Assembly: GCA_035236585.1 (NCBI GenBank)
Contig: CP141135.1
Location: 74,067,057 to 74,131,056, forward strand
Reading direction: 5' to 3'
Length of the DNA stretch: 64,000 nucleotides
Origin: Warburgia ugandensis
Taxonomy: Eukaryota > Streptophyta > Magnoliopsida > Canellales > Canellaceae
Notes under the pieces: generated by a model
Told to the model about the DNA's origin: nothing
The model's database searches: none
The model's input: only the letters and a program-made list of their open reading frames with translations
Translations under genes and position numbers: made by a program
In this document: positions 25,656 to 39,329 of the stretch, piece by piece
Position numbering within the stretch: position 1 is the stretch's first letter
Layout of the letters: each line of letters begins with the position of its first letter

Positions 25656-26358
25656 TTAGTTTTTTCCTCCCGATAGCCTTGGAGTATGGCGATTATTCGC
25701 CCCAGATCCAGGATAATCGTTGGTCTTCAAAAGCATCCGGTCCTTTATCAGTTCGTCTTCCCAATCAGCTGTGGTTTCCTGTTTTAAACAGTAAAAGATG
25801 TATTAATCAAATAGTATAGCAAATAGATTTTGTTTAGCACTTCTTATTCGGCCTTATGTTTTGATGGTGGTATCTTCCTTACTTTTAAGCTTCTCCCTTT
25901 GGATGTTCATAGCTCTTGCAAGAATTAACAAGAGAAGTTCAAAATAAAGAGAAGACTTCCAGCATCAAAAGAAAGGGATGTTAATATCAGCTCCTCTGAA
26001 TTGAATCAGTAAGTCTATGTTTCGAATTTTAAGTAACTGATAAACATTTCTAAAACAGGAAAGCAGAAGTGATCAGGACAGTTAAGAAATGAAGCTTGAT
26101 GCCAAAATAGGTTTCACCATAAAGTTTCTAAAAATACCTGGTGGATATCGTCTGAACCCAATTGGTTTTGATGATCCTGCAACATATTCTGAGACCCTGC
26201 AAGCAGAAACACCCAAGTTCAAGAAACAATAAGATGAAGATAGTAAGTTCCTATCCTAGTAGCATGAGGTGGTTAAAGAGATATTTACTTGTCAGAGGGA
26301 CAGCATCCAAAGAAATGAGGTGAGACAAGGCCAAAAGAATCACTAGTAGATGAAGCAT
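25656..26358 (-). CDS. PSY-type tyrosine-sulfated peptide precursor (canonical)
   Basis: Three minus-strand exons: 26358-26289, 26196-26138 and 25778-25656, with GT-AG introns in phases 1 and 0, giving 83 residues. Exon 1 encodes a signal peptide (MLHLLVILLALSHLISLDAV). Exon 2 is a polar linker (RSQNMLQDHQNQLGSDDIHQ). Exon 3 is acidic and then carries DYPGSGANNRHTPR at residues 64-77, six residues before the stop. This fits the PSY consensus DYxxPxANxxHxP except that the Pro is shifted. The Asp-Tyr pair is the recognition site of plant tyrosylprotein sulfotransferase (TPST). In Arabidopsis, PSY peptides are secreted growth/stress regulators perceived by LRR receptor kinases (PSYR1-3). A TATA box lies 73-78 bases before the ATG. 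The same exon phases occur in the five loci at 50-61 kb. The gene looks intact; the exact mature ends are unknown. Confidence 0.88.
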
Positions 26359-26430
26359 GGTTCTTTCCAAAGTCTGACAAACTAAGCTATTGGAGCTTTA
26401 GCGTTGCTTCTTACTCATGCTAGTGCTCCA

Positions 26431-26436
26431 TTTATA
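26431..26436 (-). promoter_or_regulatory. TATA box of the PSY gene
   Basis: Minus strand GGTATAAATGG; TATAAA lies 73-78 bases upstream of the ATG at 26358, a normal plant spacing with a 40-50-base leader. Confidence 0.65.
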
Positions 26437-26439
26437 CCT

Positions 26440-28081
26440 TCTTATTATAGACTCTTTGGAGGTATATGGCGTTGGGGCACATCACAAAGTCATAAAGATG
26501 AGAAACAACAGACCATATTTCCAGCAAATTGGAGATCTACCTAACATATAGTTTCCTTTCACTAAAGCATGCACCACTTTGCTCTACTTTAATGACCCAA
26601 AAGCCCTTGAAATTTTGCTGGAGAGACTTGGTTCTTGAGATGAAATCAAGGGTACTTAGCAGAAAAAGGGTAGTTTCATGGAAGTTTCTGCTGCAAGATG
26701 TTTGGGTAGTTGGAGGGGTGATATCATGGGCTGTAGAAAGTTGCCTTAAACAGGATACATTGTTTATGGATGGCAATGATGAGAGATATAAGTCAAATGG
26801 AAATGGAAAAAAGAAAACCCCACCATAGAAGTGGAGTATGACAATGAGAATGATTTGCAGCAATAAGCTTGCTAGCCAATTTCAAGTCAATGGCTTAATG
26901 GGATATGTCAATGACCCCTCAAAGTTGAGAAGAGCATGCTGTTGAAGGGTACTGAAGATGGTAAAACTGAAGGCAACACTGGACTATGGAGGAGCCCACA
27001 TAAAGTGTCAACGCTCCCCACTTACTTGCAGCTTTGTGACTAATCCCTTAGCTACTTATTTGAAATGAATGTGGGATGAGGTAATCCAATGTCAACGGGC
27101 TTGATTGCGTGACCTCTCATCACGCTATACACGTGGTGAAGTGATCAATTGATCTTGACTGTTCATATGGGGCATATTATAGATGAGCAATGGAACAAAA
27201 GCTACAGCAGTTGGATGTTGATAGACTAGCAAAGCAGGTGGAAGGATTGTGTAGAAAGGAACTTGGTCTGGGGCACAGAGACAAGGTTGCTTGAGAAGAT
27301 CTGTGCACTTTAAATCGCAAAAAGCCAGTGTTCTCTTTTTCCACTTGTAATGGTTCACTAAAGGGATCTCTCCACCTAAATTACCTGGGATAGATGTAGT
27401 ATAATCTGCTTAAAAGACAGCGACCACGTGTGAGAAAAAGTTACGGGCTGTTTTTCAATCTGGTTCTGTAAGATATCTGGTACTCATCGATTCACTACCC
27501 CTCTTATTTCTGTTGGATTGCTATTCAAACTAAAAGTTAAAGCTAATAGGAAATGGGCCAATAATAATAACATTTATATGACTAACATCTCTCTCACTTA
27601 GAAGACATTTTTCGGCTCTTATACCTGAATTTAATAAATGCATGATCTCAAGATTCAAACTCATTACTCATACCCAATAAGGCCTTGATATAAAGTTGGA
27701 TTATCATTTGACCTAAAATCTGAAGCTTATAAAAAGTAGGTCAGCAATATTTATATGTCTAACAATTTCCAATGTATTTCTCGCTGGCTAGTGAAGGAGA
27801 ATATATTCACCACTGCCCTGCAGATAAGCATATTGTCACGCCATGTAAAATTTTGCTGTTATTTGTGTTTTTGTATCTTTGGTTATCTTATTTAGAATAT
27901 CCTAACCCTACAATTGGTAAAGATTAAACTACTTTTAGCTTCATTAGATCACCTTCCTAGACAGCTGAGCCCCTGGTAAGCACCATATAAGAGCACCTAC
28001 TACAATTGTGTCCAAGGCAAGTCCATGAACAAACTTTAATACAATGTCTGTAATAATTTAGGCCATAACTTTCTTTGAAAA
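26440..28081. other. non-coding, upstream of the PSY gene
   Basis: No coding region could be supported. The frames at 26529-26863 and 27125-27358 show no domain and lack conserved start contexts. Old repeat debris is likely. Confidence 0.4.
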
Positions 28082-31000
28082 TGTAACAACTTGGGTTTTT
28101 CAAACACTTTTTAACAAATCTTTTCGAAAGGTGGATCCCTAATCTTGAAAACAAAACAATCCCAAAAGCAAAACAACGGAAAACATTTTCAATGAATTTC
28201 ATTTTAAGAAAAACACTGAGTGTCAATCATCAACTCATTACTTAATTATTTAAATACAAAAAACTCAAATAATTTATTTTATTTTTCAAGTCAACTTTTT
28301 CAAAACAAGGTTACTTCTTTAGGACTCATCCAATCGATAGTTACACTCTCTACATCATTATAATCAAGTCCAAATACTACAGATATACATATACAGTCCA
28401 AGTAAAATTAAAAACATGCCATCAAACAGAGATGTCTCAATCAGCTACTTGTCTAGCTCCTCATCAGTATTGTATGCCTCTCAATATCTGAGGCATTGCA
28501 AAAATAACGCAATGCCTCAGCAAGCTATGCTTGGTGGGAGAATAAGATGCTTATGAAAATCAAAATAAAACATTTGCTTTCACAATGTGATAATCATTTC
28601 AATACACAAAACATTTTGCATCGATAATCAATAATCTCCATGATTAAATTTAAGATAATCTAAAACTTTAGAATATCAAAGTTAAGCATTTCATGTGAAT
28701 ATAATGAATAAATCTAGCCACAAAATATCATATTCAAATCCTAATCAGGATCTCAAGTAAACTTTATAAATAACTATAAACATCAATGCAAGGTTATGCC
28801 CAATCATTGTCTAAATCACTAATAAAGATACTGAACGGTCAAATGAGTTAAACTTGTAAAACTAGTGAATATAATCATCAATGGCCACACCCCTAACTAT
28901 GCACGGCCCATAATCTTCTAATCAACACTGGGTATACATCATGGTCATGAGCTCATATCAAGCATATCATCATGCCACAAAGTTATGGTGCTGTCACTTA
29001 GTCGTGATTGTAGTACTTAGATCTCCAAAGAAAACTAAGCACACGTGCTATCACTCAATTGTACTCGCAACATTGTACAAAGAAAATACAAGAGACTACT
29101 ATGCTGCAGTGATAACCAACTCTCATGTTTATCGACTGCCACTCTCCACTGACATCAAAACAAGAGACTGAGTGTTCGTCTTGCATGGGGGAGGATCAAA
29201 ATAGTTGTGTGGACTACCCTTGATATTACTCCCTACAGTATTAGCTCCTCTATGGGGCAGGTGTCTATTATCTCACAAGTCAGAGGATAGGTAACCAGCC
29301 TTACATCCCTCATAGCATAGCATCCCCCAAGAATAATCCTGTCGAAAACAAAATCCTTAGGCCTCCATGCCTGCATATAAAATAATAATATCAAGCTACA
29401 TGTCTGTCTCATATCAAATCCACGAAAAATATTATATTGTACGCATAGTTGGTATCTTGTACCAGATGAAGCCCACTTGGCTTCTAGATCAAATCACGCA
29501 GTGATAAAACATGTCATGCAATATTAAAATGTGCCTTTTAAATGAATGACGGTCATTTAAAATCCATGAAAATATAATCAAAGTTTAGCAATTCTCCATA
29601 TACAAAACTATATCCTTTTCATTTCATAATTCATGCCATAAATATTGCATGTATGCTGTCACATAATAATCACATTTTATAAATGGTTCATGCAAATGCA
29701 ACTCAAATCTCATGTAGTTATTAACATTACATTATAAGTCTATCAACAGATCATGCAATTTGTGAAAATTAGCATATTAAATTCCACCTGCCTCGAATAC
29801 GGCTATCAAATCCTCAAGACGGTCCATAGTCTCAATTGCGTATCAATCGGCATATCTATCAAGTCATACGTACATTTCAAGTCAATCACTTACTCACAAT
29901 TTCTCATATAATACTCATCTAGTCTTTGATTGTCATTAATTGCGCTAATCTTGCTCTTATTGACCTTCAATCCTACATATATCTCTTTATTTTTGTAATA
30001 TTCATAAATTATGATCATTGATTAAAGATCAATTGTTCATATTATCTACATGTTCTCAATTTCTATAGATCTCATCTTGGCATATAGTCTCTTTCATATT
30101 TCAATGTTTGATTTATTGATATAATGATTAGCTTATATTTTGATCAGTCAGATCAATAGTTCAAAGTCCTCCTAACATTAAATCTTTGAGTATAAGGTCA
30201 GTAGAATAATCTATCCATTGGATCCTTTCATTTGCCATACCAAATCATCAATATAGTCATTTATTAAGTTGGGATACTTATAATTAGCAAATCTAGGTTG
30301 TACAAGGTTTGATCTTGTTGAATCCAAAGCTTTTAGGACAATCCTACTATTGGATCACTCTCAATGTCTGCCTTGTATGTCTTAATCATCTAATTTGTTT
30401 CTCATATGCCCTAATCCTTCATAACTTTAGTGTTTGATAACATTCACCAGTGTATTAATAGTTAATCCATTGATCCAATGGTCGGATCTGTCTCTGATTG
30501 GTTAGATCTATAGTTTATATTTTGTTCAATGATTTTGATCAAAAGCCTCAATTAATTTAGATGATTTGATTATAAGAACCATGAATTTACCTACTAAATC
30601 ATATAATTGTTCGATTCTAAGGCATGATCATCTCATGATTGGCCCGATCTAAGTCAGACAATGATCTTTAGTATTTGATCTAGTTAATGTGGGGTCAGAT
30701 CATGAATTTTATCATAAAATTAGATCCATGTCATTGAGATAAATCCAACAGTTGTCTCAGATCAAAATTTGGGTGTATATACCCTCTAGAATTGAAGAAT
30801 TTCTATTTCAAATCAAAATCAAGGATCCAAATTAGAATTTAGATCAAAATAGTATTAAATGGCATCACCGAGACCCACTGCCTGGATGTGTTTGTGTATG
30901 TCCTGGGAGCCGAGAAGCACCTGTGTGCGTCACAGTGCGTCTTTGATGCAAGCTGATCGGACTGTGACCGTCCGACCATAGGCGTCATTTTCTAATTTTG

Positions 31001-31807
31001 ATTTCTCTGACCAAATGATATAGCAATTTGACTATTTTTAACCGTTTTTTCCCTCTCAAGAATGCAAATACGATAAATGGTTTATATTTTTAAAATTCAT
31101 TTTCTTTAGCATCTCTATCACCATAGATTCTCCCCACTATTATTTGAAACTTTCCCTACTCAAATGACATCTGATCAAAAAGAATTTTCAAGGGTTAGAT
31201 CATGTTACCTCATTGGTGATGATAAATGGTTTGGATCTTTGTTTCGAGATGTCGCGGTCTTCGAACCAGCTTCTCTCCTTTTCTTGCTCTCCTTTCACTC
31301 CCCGATGTTGGTTTCAGAAACAGACCGAATCGATTTTCCTTAAGAGAGAAGATGCCAATATCAAAATAGCACATCTTTTTACAAGTAATGATTTTACTTT
31401 TTATTTGAATTTATTATTTAAGTTTTTAACCTTTAGTAATAAGTTTTAACAACATGATTGTGTTCCCTAGTCAATGCAATGCTATCATTTTAGTCAAGGA
31501 CATGATAATGAGTCTATGGTCTACTTGGGTTTTTAACTTTCGTATGGATCCTGTATGATAAAATTATCAAATTACCTTTCATGAGAAAAATTACAACATA
31601 TTCATCTAAACTTCAATTTAAACAAACTTAGTGCCATTAGGTTCGTTTTTCGGAGCACAATTCAAAAATGAAGGTTTCAACACCTGATTTTACGTCAATA
31701 AAATTTTTGCTTATAAAATCTTTAAATTTTGAAATTTCAATATTCTATTTTCATACCAATTTAACAAAATTTGAAAATTTATATTTAAAAAAATCAGGGA
31801 CGTTACA
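28082..31807. mobile_element. solo LTR, about 3.7 kb
   Basis: Begins TGTAACAACTTGGGTTTTT and ends AAATCAGGGACGTTACA. Reading the right end inwards gives TGTAACGTCCCTGATTTTT, so the two termini pair as an imperfect inverted repeat with TG..CA at the extremes. Flanks GAAAA (28077-28081) and GACAA (31808-31812) fit a 5-bp target duplication with one change. No gag, pol or second LTR is present. It includes a block typical of long gypsy-type LTRs ('AATGCCTCAGCAAGCTATGC', about 28511). It is distantly similar in design to the 18130-20784 solo LTR. Confidence 0.75.
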
Positions 31808-32159
31808 GACAATGCATTACATGACCTTCACATCATAATGCTAGTTTCAACTTGGAAAGAAGATTGTTGGTGGGGATTAGAGATGTAGTGGGCTGGCTTG
31901 AGATGACTTGATTTGGTTTGAGATTACTTGAATTTGGCATGGGATGCAGTGAGACGACTAGAAATATCACTTAAGATAGAGGTGTAGAGTTTGGGAACTT
32001 GATAGTTCCTGAGTTGTAATCCTAGTAGAGTTTAGGAATTGACCAGTTCTGGCCTTTTAGGACTAGCCAATTCTAGTATCTTTTAGAACTCAAGTTATGG
32101 TATAATTTTTTAACATTTCAATTGTGGGAGAAAAAATGGAACTGGCTAATTCTAAAGCA

Positions 32160-32186
32160 ACTCTCTCTCTCTATATATATATATAT
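32160..32186. repeat. (CT)n(TA)n microsatellite
   Basis: A short run of CT units followed by TA units. Confidence 0.85.
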
Positions 32187-32579
32187 GGGAACCGGGGTCA
32201 CCTTTAAGATAGAGAAATCCCAAAAATCACATCCTTTGGCACTCCAAACTTATAGAATAGATACCCATTGGATGAGATTTTTGGTAAACCCTTATCTTGT
32301 GAGAGGGCATTGGCTTGAATCGTTGAAAAAGTACTAAGCCCAATTTATCACCTTTTTTTCTACTAACCTTCTCCTTCCCAGTGCTGCCCCCCCTCATGGT
32401 TTAGTGAAGGTCGAGGCTGTTAAGGACCATAAATAGGAGAGGGAACTGATCAGTTATTAATTGAAAACTGGTTACTTCTTGCTTGCACTGGGTTTTAGAA
32501 TTAATTAGTTCTCATAAATGAGGCAAGGAACTAACTACTCTAAAAGTTGCCAATTCCCAAACTCTATACCTGCCTAGAT

Positions 32580-32910
32580 TAAAGTGAGATGGATAGAGAT
32601 GAGTTAGAGAAGATGGGTTGAGATGACATTATTTGGATTATTTCTATCTCAAGTAAAATAAAGGAGGGCTGAATTTTGGGATGAGAAGACATGGCCCTTT
32701 TTTACACTTAATACAGTCTCCACATTCAGTAATAAAGGTTGTGATGAAGAGTTTGAAACCACTAAGAGTGAGTTAGGTTATGGTTGAGATTTTTCATCTC
32801 ATCTCAAGCAACACTAATAATGAGCTGGGATGAGATGATTTTCATCTCAAGCATCAAGCACCAGTAATAGTGAGTTGAGATAAGATGAACTCATCTCAAA
32901 ACACCACTTT
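32580..32910. repeat. MITE-like segment rich in GAGATGA / TCATCTC motifs
   Basis: The motif GAGATGA and its complement TCATCTC recur many times in both orientations ('GAGATGAGTTAGAG', 'GATTTTTCATCTCATCTC', 'GGATGAGATGATTTTCATCTC', 'AGATGAACTCATCTC'). Similar motifs lie just upstream at 31870-31980. This is typical of Tourist/Harbinger-like MITE remnants, but no clear ends or target duplication could be set. Confidence 0.4.
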
Positions 32911-35900
32911 CAGCACTAGTCAAGCGCTTAATTAGCAAAGCTTATAGACGTGGTTTATGGGATCCAGAATAATGATCAGACATGATACTGCAGCTAACCT
33001 TGTATTACCGGACAAGAAATAAAAGCTTTTTACTTCAGCCATATGATCTGCCATAGAGGAATTAGACGCCAATGATTTGAGCCTTGTCATTTGGTTATGA
33101 CCAAAATAGCTGATCTTTCAAAATGCATCCCAGCTTTGCAAACCTATGCCACATGTCTTTTCAATCAGACAGATCCGACCGCCCAAAAAACAAAACTTTA
33201 TCTTATGTTTCCAATTACCGTAAGGAAAGATGGTGATAGAACTAGCAAGTAAATATTGGACCCACATGGCTAGTTGAGAAACAATGCAAAAGGGATGTGG
33301 GCCTAGTTTTTTAGTAAAGAGGGACTAAGTACTTGCTCTAGTACCACTTGAGTACGGAGCAAATTGTGTCCACCTATAATTCTTGTACCCACACTATATA
33401 TTCATTTTAGATCTTAGAAGAAACAACGGCTAGGATCCCAATAGCCAAGAAAGATGGTGATAGAACAACCCAAACTTTTTTTTTCTTTTCATGTGGATGA
33501 AACAAATAGAAATGAAAATTGAACCCTCCACATCAACGTTATGCGCAAAAGGTCACCACAAAAATCATTACCTTCCCGGTCACATAAAAAGGTAGACACG
33601 CAGATCCCTATCCTACTTTCTTTTTCTTCCATTTTTCTTTTCTATTTCACGCTTTCGGTCAATTGCATCAGCATCGATCGCTTTTTAAGTGCTTGTTCCT
33701 TGTAACACAACTAGTTTGCCGAAGAAGACTGCGCGTTTTGCCGATCAGGCGAACTAACGACTTTGATCCGATCTCCACGAGTTCATCGGACAAGATCTAT
33801 AATTGCCCCTAGTTCAGATGATTTTAGGTTAATTTTTTATTTACTGCAAAATATATTTCTACTTCTGCTATGGATGGCTCCACTCTGGTCTTCAAACGTG
33901 TGGTCCACGTGCGACATCCTTCTCATTTTGTGGCTCCATTCTGCTCTCTACATATTCGGAGCATAGTTTAGATCCTCCGGTTGCATTAGCTCAAGTCTAA
34001 GTTAGAACACATGAACAACCCATCAGCAAATCCTCATCTTTCCAAGTTTCCTTCCAAACGTAACAATTTTAAGGGGAAAAATTATGGTTTTAAAACTTGT
34101 AAGTTAACTCGTCCTTTTTTAACCATTCCAAAAGATGTTGCTAAGACAGGATTGGATATGACTCTTTACTATATTCTATACAAATAAAATAGCCCATTTA
34201 TAGAGTGGTAAAGGATCCTCTATGATCATAGAGATCAATAGAAATTGGAAGAAGGGATCTTTTTATGCTTACCAACTCCAGGCAACAAACATGCATAAAA
34301 CCTCTTCCGAAGTAAGTGTTGGGATAGTCCAAAGTCTCAATAGTAACCTCGTCTGAGTTACTCAACTTGATATCAAAGTCTGAGTAGACTCGTTCCTAAT
34401 AAAAGATATTAGATTTGGCTCGAGATTTGAGCACATGACCTCCCAACAATATTATCTCATCCCAATAAATTAACCTAATTAACAACCACTTGGGCATATA
34501 AAGTAGAAACACTAGACACCATTGCCAACTCCAAAAAAATTTATTTGAAATTACCCTTGAGAGTATTTTCGAATCATCTACAAGTCAAATTGAGTTAACA
34601 TGCTTTGTCAGTAAGTGAAGTTTTTGAGTTTTAAAACTATGGGAAAAACTAATCATGATGTGATCGTCGATGAGATTTCCAGCGTCTGGAGATGTTCCAC
34701 CAGATGTTTCAATCTCTGCCAAGCATTCAGTCTCCTACTTCTCTTTGTTTTCTTCTTCCTTCTTGGAATCTAACATGTTAAGGGCTAAACCCAAGAACAA
34801 CTCTTGCAAGATATTTGACATGAACATGGGTAAGTCCAAAGTCCCACTCATGTTCCCCAACTGAAAGCCAACAATATTCATGAACAAACCCTAGGAAAAA
34901 AAAAAAAAATCTCACTAGAACTATATATGAGTAGATTCATGAAGGCTAAGATATATTCATGGAGAAGCCTTAGAAGATTTGTCACACGACTTGTCAGACC
35001 AAAGTTGAAAAGGCATGGGACGGCCACTTGTTAAAGTTAGATGATTTGTCAAAAACAAAGTTTGGTAGTATATAATAAGTAATTGGTAATGGTAGATAGG
35101 TTGTATATATATGAATTGTCAAAAGCAATGGTTGGGAGGGTGGGGTATGGTCGGTCATGACCATATCGGGTTTGATAAAAGTTATTCAGATATTGCTTGA
35201 TGACACCATAGTCTAAGTTAAATTAGTGCTTATATCTACATAACCAATGCTATTAGGACAATCAGAGTTGATAAGTAAAGATTAGTATGTAATAAATTAA
35301 AATGTTGCGTGTGTCCCTACTTTTTACATCTCACTTTTATGTCTGCATCTTCCCGCATGCACAGAGAGACCACACAATAAGATGTTACTAGCAAAACTAA
35401 TTGCAAAAGAGGATAAATTGGTCACATTAAAAATACCACTTACGGAGGTCCGTTAGAGCATTAGAGAGAGAAAGACTTGCCATATGAAGACTTGCTTTTG
35501 CTTATGGCAAAAGAACAAATAACCGAGGTTTTACAGGCATTAAGTAGATGAGATGTTTGGTATCTAGGCCATCTAAGATAAGTTAATTTCAATGAACGGT
35601 TCCAATTATTGAAAAAATGAAAAAAGTAAGCCCAATATGTATATTTTTCAATCAAATCTTTGCTTAATAGGAACAGCCAGGAAATACGAAATTACCCATA
35701 GCCAGTAGCAGCCAGCAAAGACTGGACAAACATTATCCACGGCCATTAGCAGCTATGAAAGGCAATAAACAGCCCATAGTCATCCGTTATTTGCTCATAA
35801 ACGTAATTATGCATGTTGTAGAACTGCCACTAGCCAGATATTAAGATACTTATCCACAGATAATGTTGTCCATCCCTTCCCAAACAACTCTAGAATGTTC

Positions 35901-38367
35901 CAAAGTGAGCGAATTGGCCTAAATCTGAGGATTATTTTCTCACCTTCTCTACCATTATGAAGCTGTGTGGGATGATCGAGACCATCGATTTGGTGGGGCC
36001 ATATCCACTGCTTAAAAAGGCAAACTATCTTAGCCATCGGTGACTCATAACTTTTAATGCAAATGGACGATCAAGAAGAAATGTAGATAAAGAAACAGAT
36101 TAATGGTCTGGAAAGTGCACGGGAATCAGACTAATTACTGTGACCTTGAGTTGTGGCTACTTTGAGCCACACTGTCAACGTAAGGGCCCATGGTAGATGG
36201 TATATGCCACGATGGTACATACAAGGTGACATCTTTGTAGTGGCACGGGCGAAGTACGTGGCGAGAAATGGCTTTCCCGAAAAAGTGGGCCCCATCATGT
36301 TGACTTTATCAAAAGGGTTTAGCACTTGTCATTTAGTTGCTGATTGTGATTTCAATACTAATCCTCAGTTATCACTTTGTTTACCAAAAGCAGGCCCTCG
36401 CGTCGGCAAGTGAGTGGTCCAGAGAAGACGTGTTTGTGTACTAATGACCTGTTAGTCAATTTAATCACACTTGTCTCCCAAAAAGGGCAAAAGATACACC
36501 TTTCCACCAGCTCTCCCTTTTTCTCCTTTTCTTTTCCCATTTTCGACTTTTTGGGCACGTGTCGCCCATCCAACGATGTCCCTGTGCACTCGGCTAAGGA
36601 CTGCCACCGACGAAGATTCTTGCACAGTCAACTTCATTTTACCGATCATATATGATTATATATCATAATTTAGAAAATGTTAATAAACTAATTAGAAATT
36701 TAAAAATAAAAACATTCTCCATCCGCACCGCTAACCATTCCCGTTCCCCTACCCGTATCGCGTTTCTCCGGTGGGATCAAGAATTGGACTCGTGTCTGGC
36801 GGAGATTGGTCTAAATGGAAACGCCGATGAACGATCCAGATGCAATTGGAAGGCATTATCGAGTTACTTTTTGAGGTGGGACCCAGAAGAAAATGGCCAA
36901 GAAAATGTCCAGCGTGGGGCCACATCCACGTAACTTGAAAAACAAGGATGTATGACGTGGAGTTTTACAGGGCTGGGAATTCTCTCAACTTTTTTATTTT
37001 TGCGTGGCGAGGGGTTTGGGGAGCCCAACAACACGGTAAAAACTCGGGCATTTGCTCGCCATTAATCTGAGGATGATCTCAGCCGCTCACTTGAATGGAC
37101 AGGACATTTAGTGGAGATCGATTATGCACTTCCACATAATAATCCCTAATCAACATCTGAGATTGTTTTGAAGGTTCACATTTTGCAGTCCATCACAATG
37201 CTTCCCAGCATACATGATATGGATAAGAGAACCTCCATTCGAACTCTAGAAAAGGATGCTGAAACAGATTCAACCAAGATGGGCCCCAGATTTGGGTGAT
37301 CTGAATCATTTATCACGTTCGCCCTGCCCTACTTAGGTTGTACAACATGAATCATTCCCATCGGAGGCATCTAGCTATTAGCTTTTTAGTTAAAAGTTTT
37401 AGTGATCTGATTTAAGAAAATAATATCTAAAGATGGACGAAAGTGATGAATGGATGGGATCATCGGAACCATCCTTTTCCCTATCCAGAAAGCATTTTTA
37501 TATGGATAAAAAGATAGTTTGGTCCGATCGGTCACCCAATTAATCATCAAGGCAGGACATCAAGCCAGATTATGTCTACGAAGATATAAGTAGCGATAGT
37601 GACAAGCCCAGCTTCGATCAGGTATATCAATGGACCAGATTCGATGTATCAGGAGCCACTTGGTGTGATGTTGATTAAGCAGTTGTGGTTATCAATCTAC
37701 CATTGGTTCATAGCTAATTCAAGATAAAGAGTTGGGCCCCATCAAGTGGAGGGTCCTTATTGATGCCTTATCCGAAAGGGTATGATTAAAAGAAAATATC
37801 CGAGTGCTTTTGTGTTCAGCGCAACAACATTTTCTCCCAATGAGAGGGAAAGAAAGCAGCCAAAAGGAAAAGGCAAAGAGCCAAATATTGGCAACAAAAC
37901 CACAGCTGATCTTACTTGACCCTTTTATTTCATAGGTCTGCCAAATCTAAACCGTCCAATTTTAAAAGATTTTATTGGAAAAGGTCCATTTCATGGAACG
38001 GTTAGGATTATTTGGTAGATAAGATTTTATGGAGAGACAATTATACGGGAGCTGTACAATGATTGGTGCTTGTACTTGTCAAGGAAGCAAAATTGCAATT
38101 GAGTTGCACTTATTCGATGATCAAGATCGTTTATTTGTTATCCTATGATTGACATCTAAACCGGAAATTATAATCCGGTGTTGATGCTGGACGATTCTGA
38201 GCCTTTGATTTATGGAGGATCTGGTGATGGGGACCACTGTTTCCTAATTATCCATTTAAGGGACGCCAATAAACGGGTCAGAAGTTTTAGACGGATATGG
38301 ATTTTCGTTCACATTAAATAGCTAGGCTCGGGTTCTCTTTCAGCCAACTCAGGTGATGAGCGTCCAC

Positions 38368-39035
38368 GATCAGTCGAATCTGAACCCTTTGGATGATCCG
38401 ACCCGTTCGTAACTGTCCACTTCCTCTGATCAAGGCTTTTAGACGCTAGAGTCATCCAATTCGTTCGATTTTCGGATTACTAACCATCGGAAACCAAAGC
38501 AATCAGAGGAACGGGTTGGATCATCAAAATATCGACGCTGCAGAAAAAATCCGGCACTACACGTCAACTTACAAACGCAAAGGTGGTCTAGGATAGATTT
38601 CTTCATTAACAAACACAGTAGAGTAGAAAGCAGACTGGATCAACAGTTCAGATTATCCATCACAAAAACCAAATCAGCGGCCATGATGAGAAGCAATTTA
38701 GATCACTCGAATCTGAGCCCACGTGCATTTGTACTATGTGCAAATCCTTTGGCGATCCTAACCGTTCATCTAATGTCTCAAGCTTTCTAAACATTTAACC
38801 GTTATTTCCATACGAAGTTTACAACCGTCCACTTCCTCTGACTGCGACTTTTGAATTACTGTCCATCCAATGCTAAAGAAATTAGATGAACGAATCGGAT
38901 CATTTAAATGTAGACTTTACAGTCCAAAATCCGATACCACACATCAACTTACACTCTACTCATCCTCTACAATACCATTCTCCGCATCAACAGTTCAGAT
39001 CATCCCCGGTGAAAACCAAATCATCGGTCGAGATC
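38368..39035. repeat. tandem duplication, about 340-bp unit, in the CDF promoter
   Basis: Copy 1 (about 38368-38700) and copy 2 (about 38701-39035) share blocks in the same order: 'GATCA[GC]TCGAATCTGA', 'GTCCACTTCCTCTGA', 'CATCCAAT', 'AAATCCGRYAC', 'CAACTTACA', 'CAACAGTTCAGAT' and 'AAAACCAAATCA'. The period is 333 bases at the left and 347 at the right. It ends about 300 bases before the CDF start codon, so it makes up most of the proximal promoter. Confidence 0.75.
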
Positions 39036-39329
39036 GCCGGCGACGTCGGAGACCAAAACTTCGCCAATTTTTAAACTCTAGCCGAGTTATTGGGTGCTGA
39101 CTAGGACTTTCGCACATCCACTTTCTCTCCACTGGAATCAAGAGGGAAATCTCAAAGCCACAAGAACTTGTGGCTGAAAATCGCTCTCGCAATGACGTGG
39201 CATCTCCAACTCGTTAAACCCCTCGCTGCCCACAAGGGAAAAAACGGAAACAAACGACCGAAGAAAAAGAGAGCCAGAAGAAAGAGCTCGGAAAAGTCAA
39301 ATTCCCGTTTTTTTCGCGTTTTGGATTCC

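Larger units (their letters stand above)
31813..38360. other. gene-poor region with MITE-like debris
   Basis: About 6.5 kb without a supportable gene. It contains a small microsatellite, a GAGATGA-rich segment and many diverged blocks of the kind 'GATCCAATGGTTGGGATCAT' that look like old MITEs. The frames at 33763-33966, 36153-36413, 36377-36655 and 36652-36933 have no recognisable domains. Confidence 0.45.

Noticed and set aside
37790-38540. AAAATATCC and AAAATATCG as evening-element-like clock sites of the CDF promoter
   Set aside because: Both lack the final T of AAAATATCT, and such AT-rich 9-mers are expected by chance in this region.
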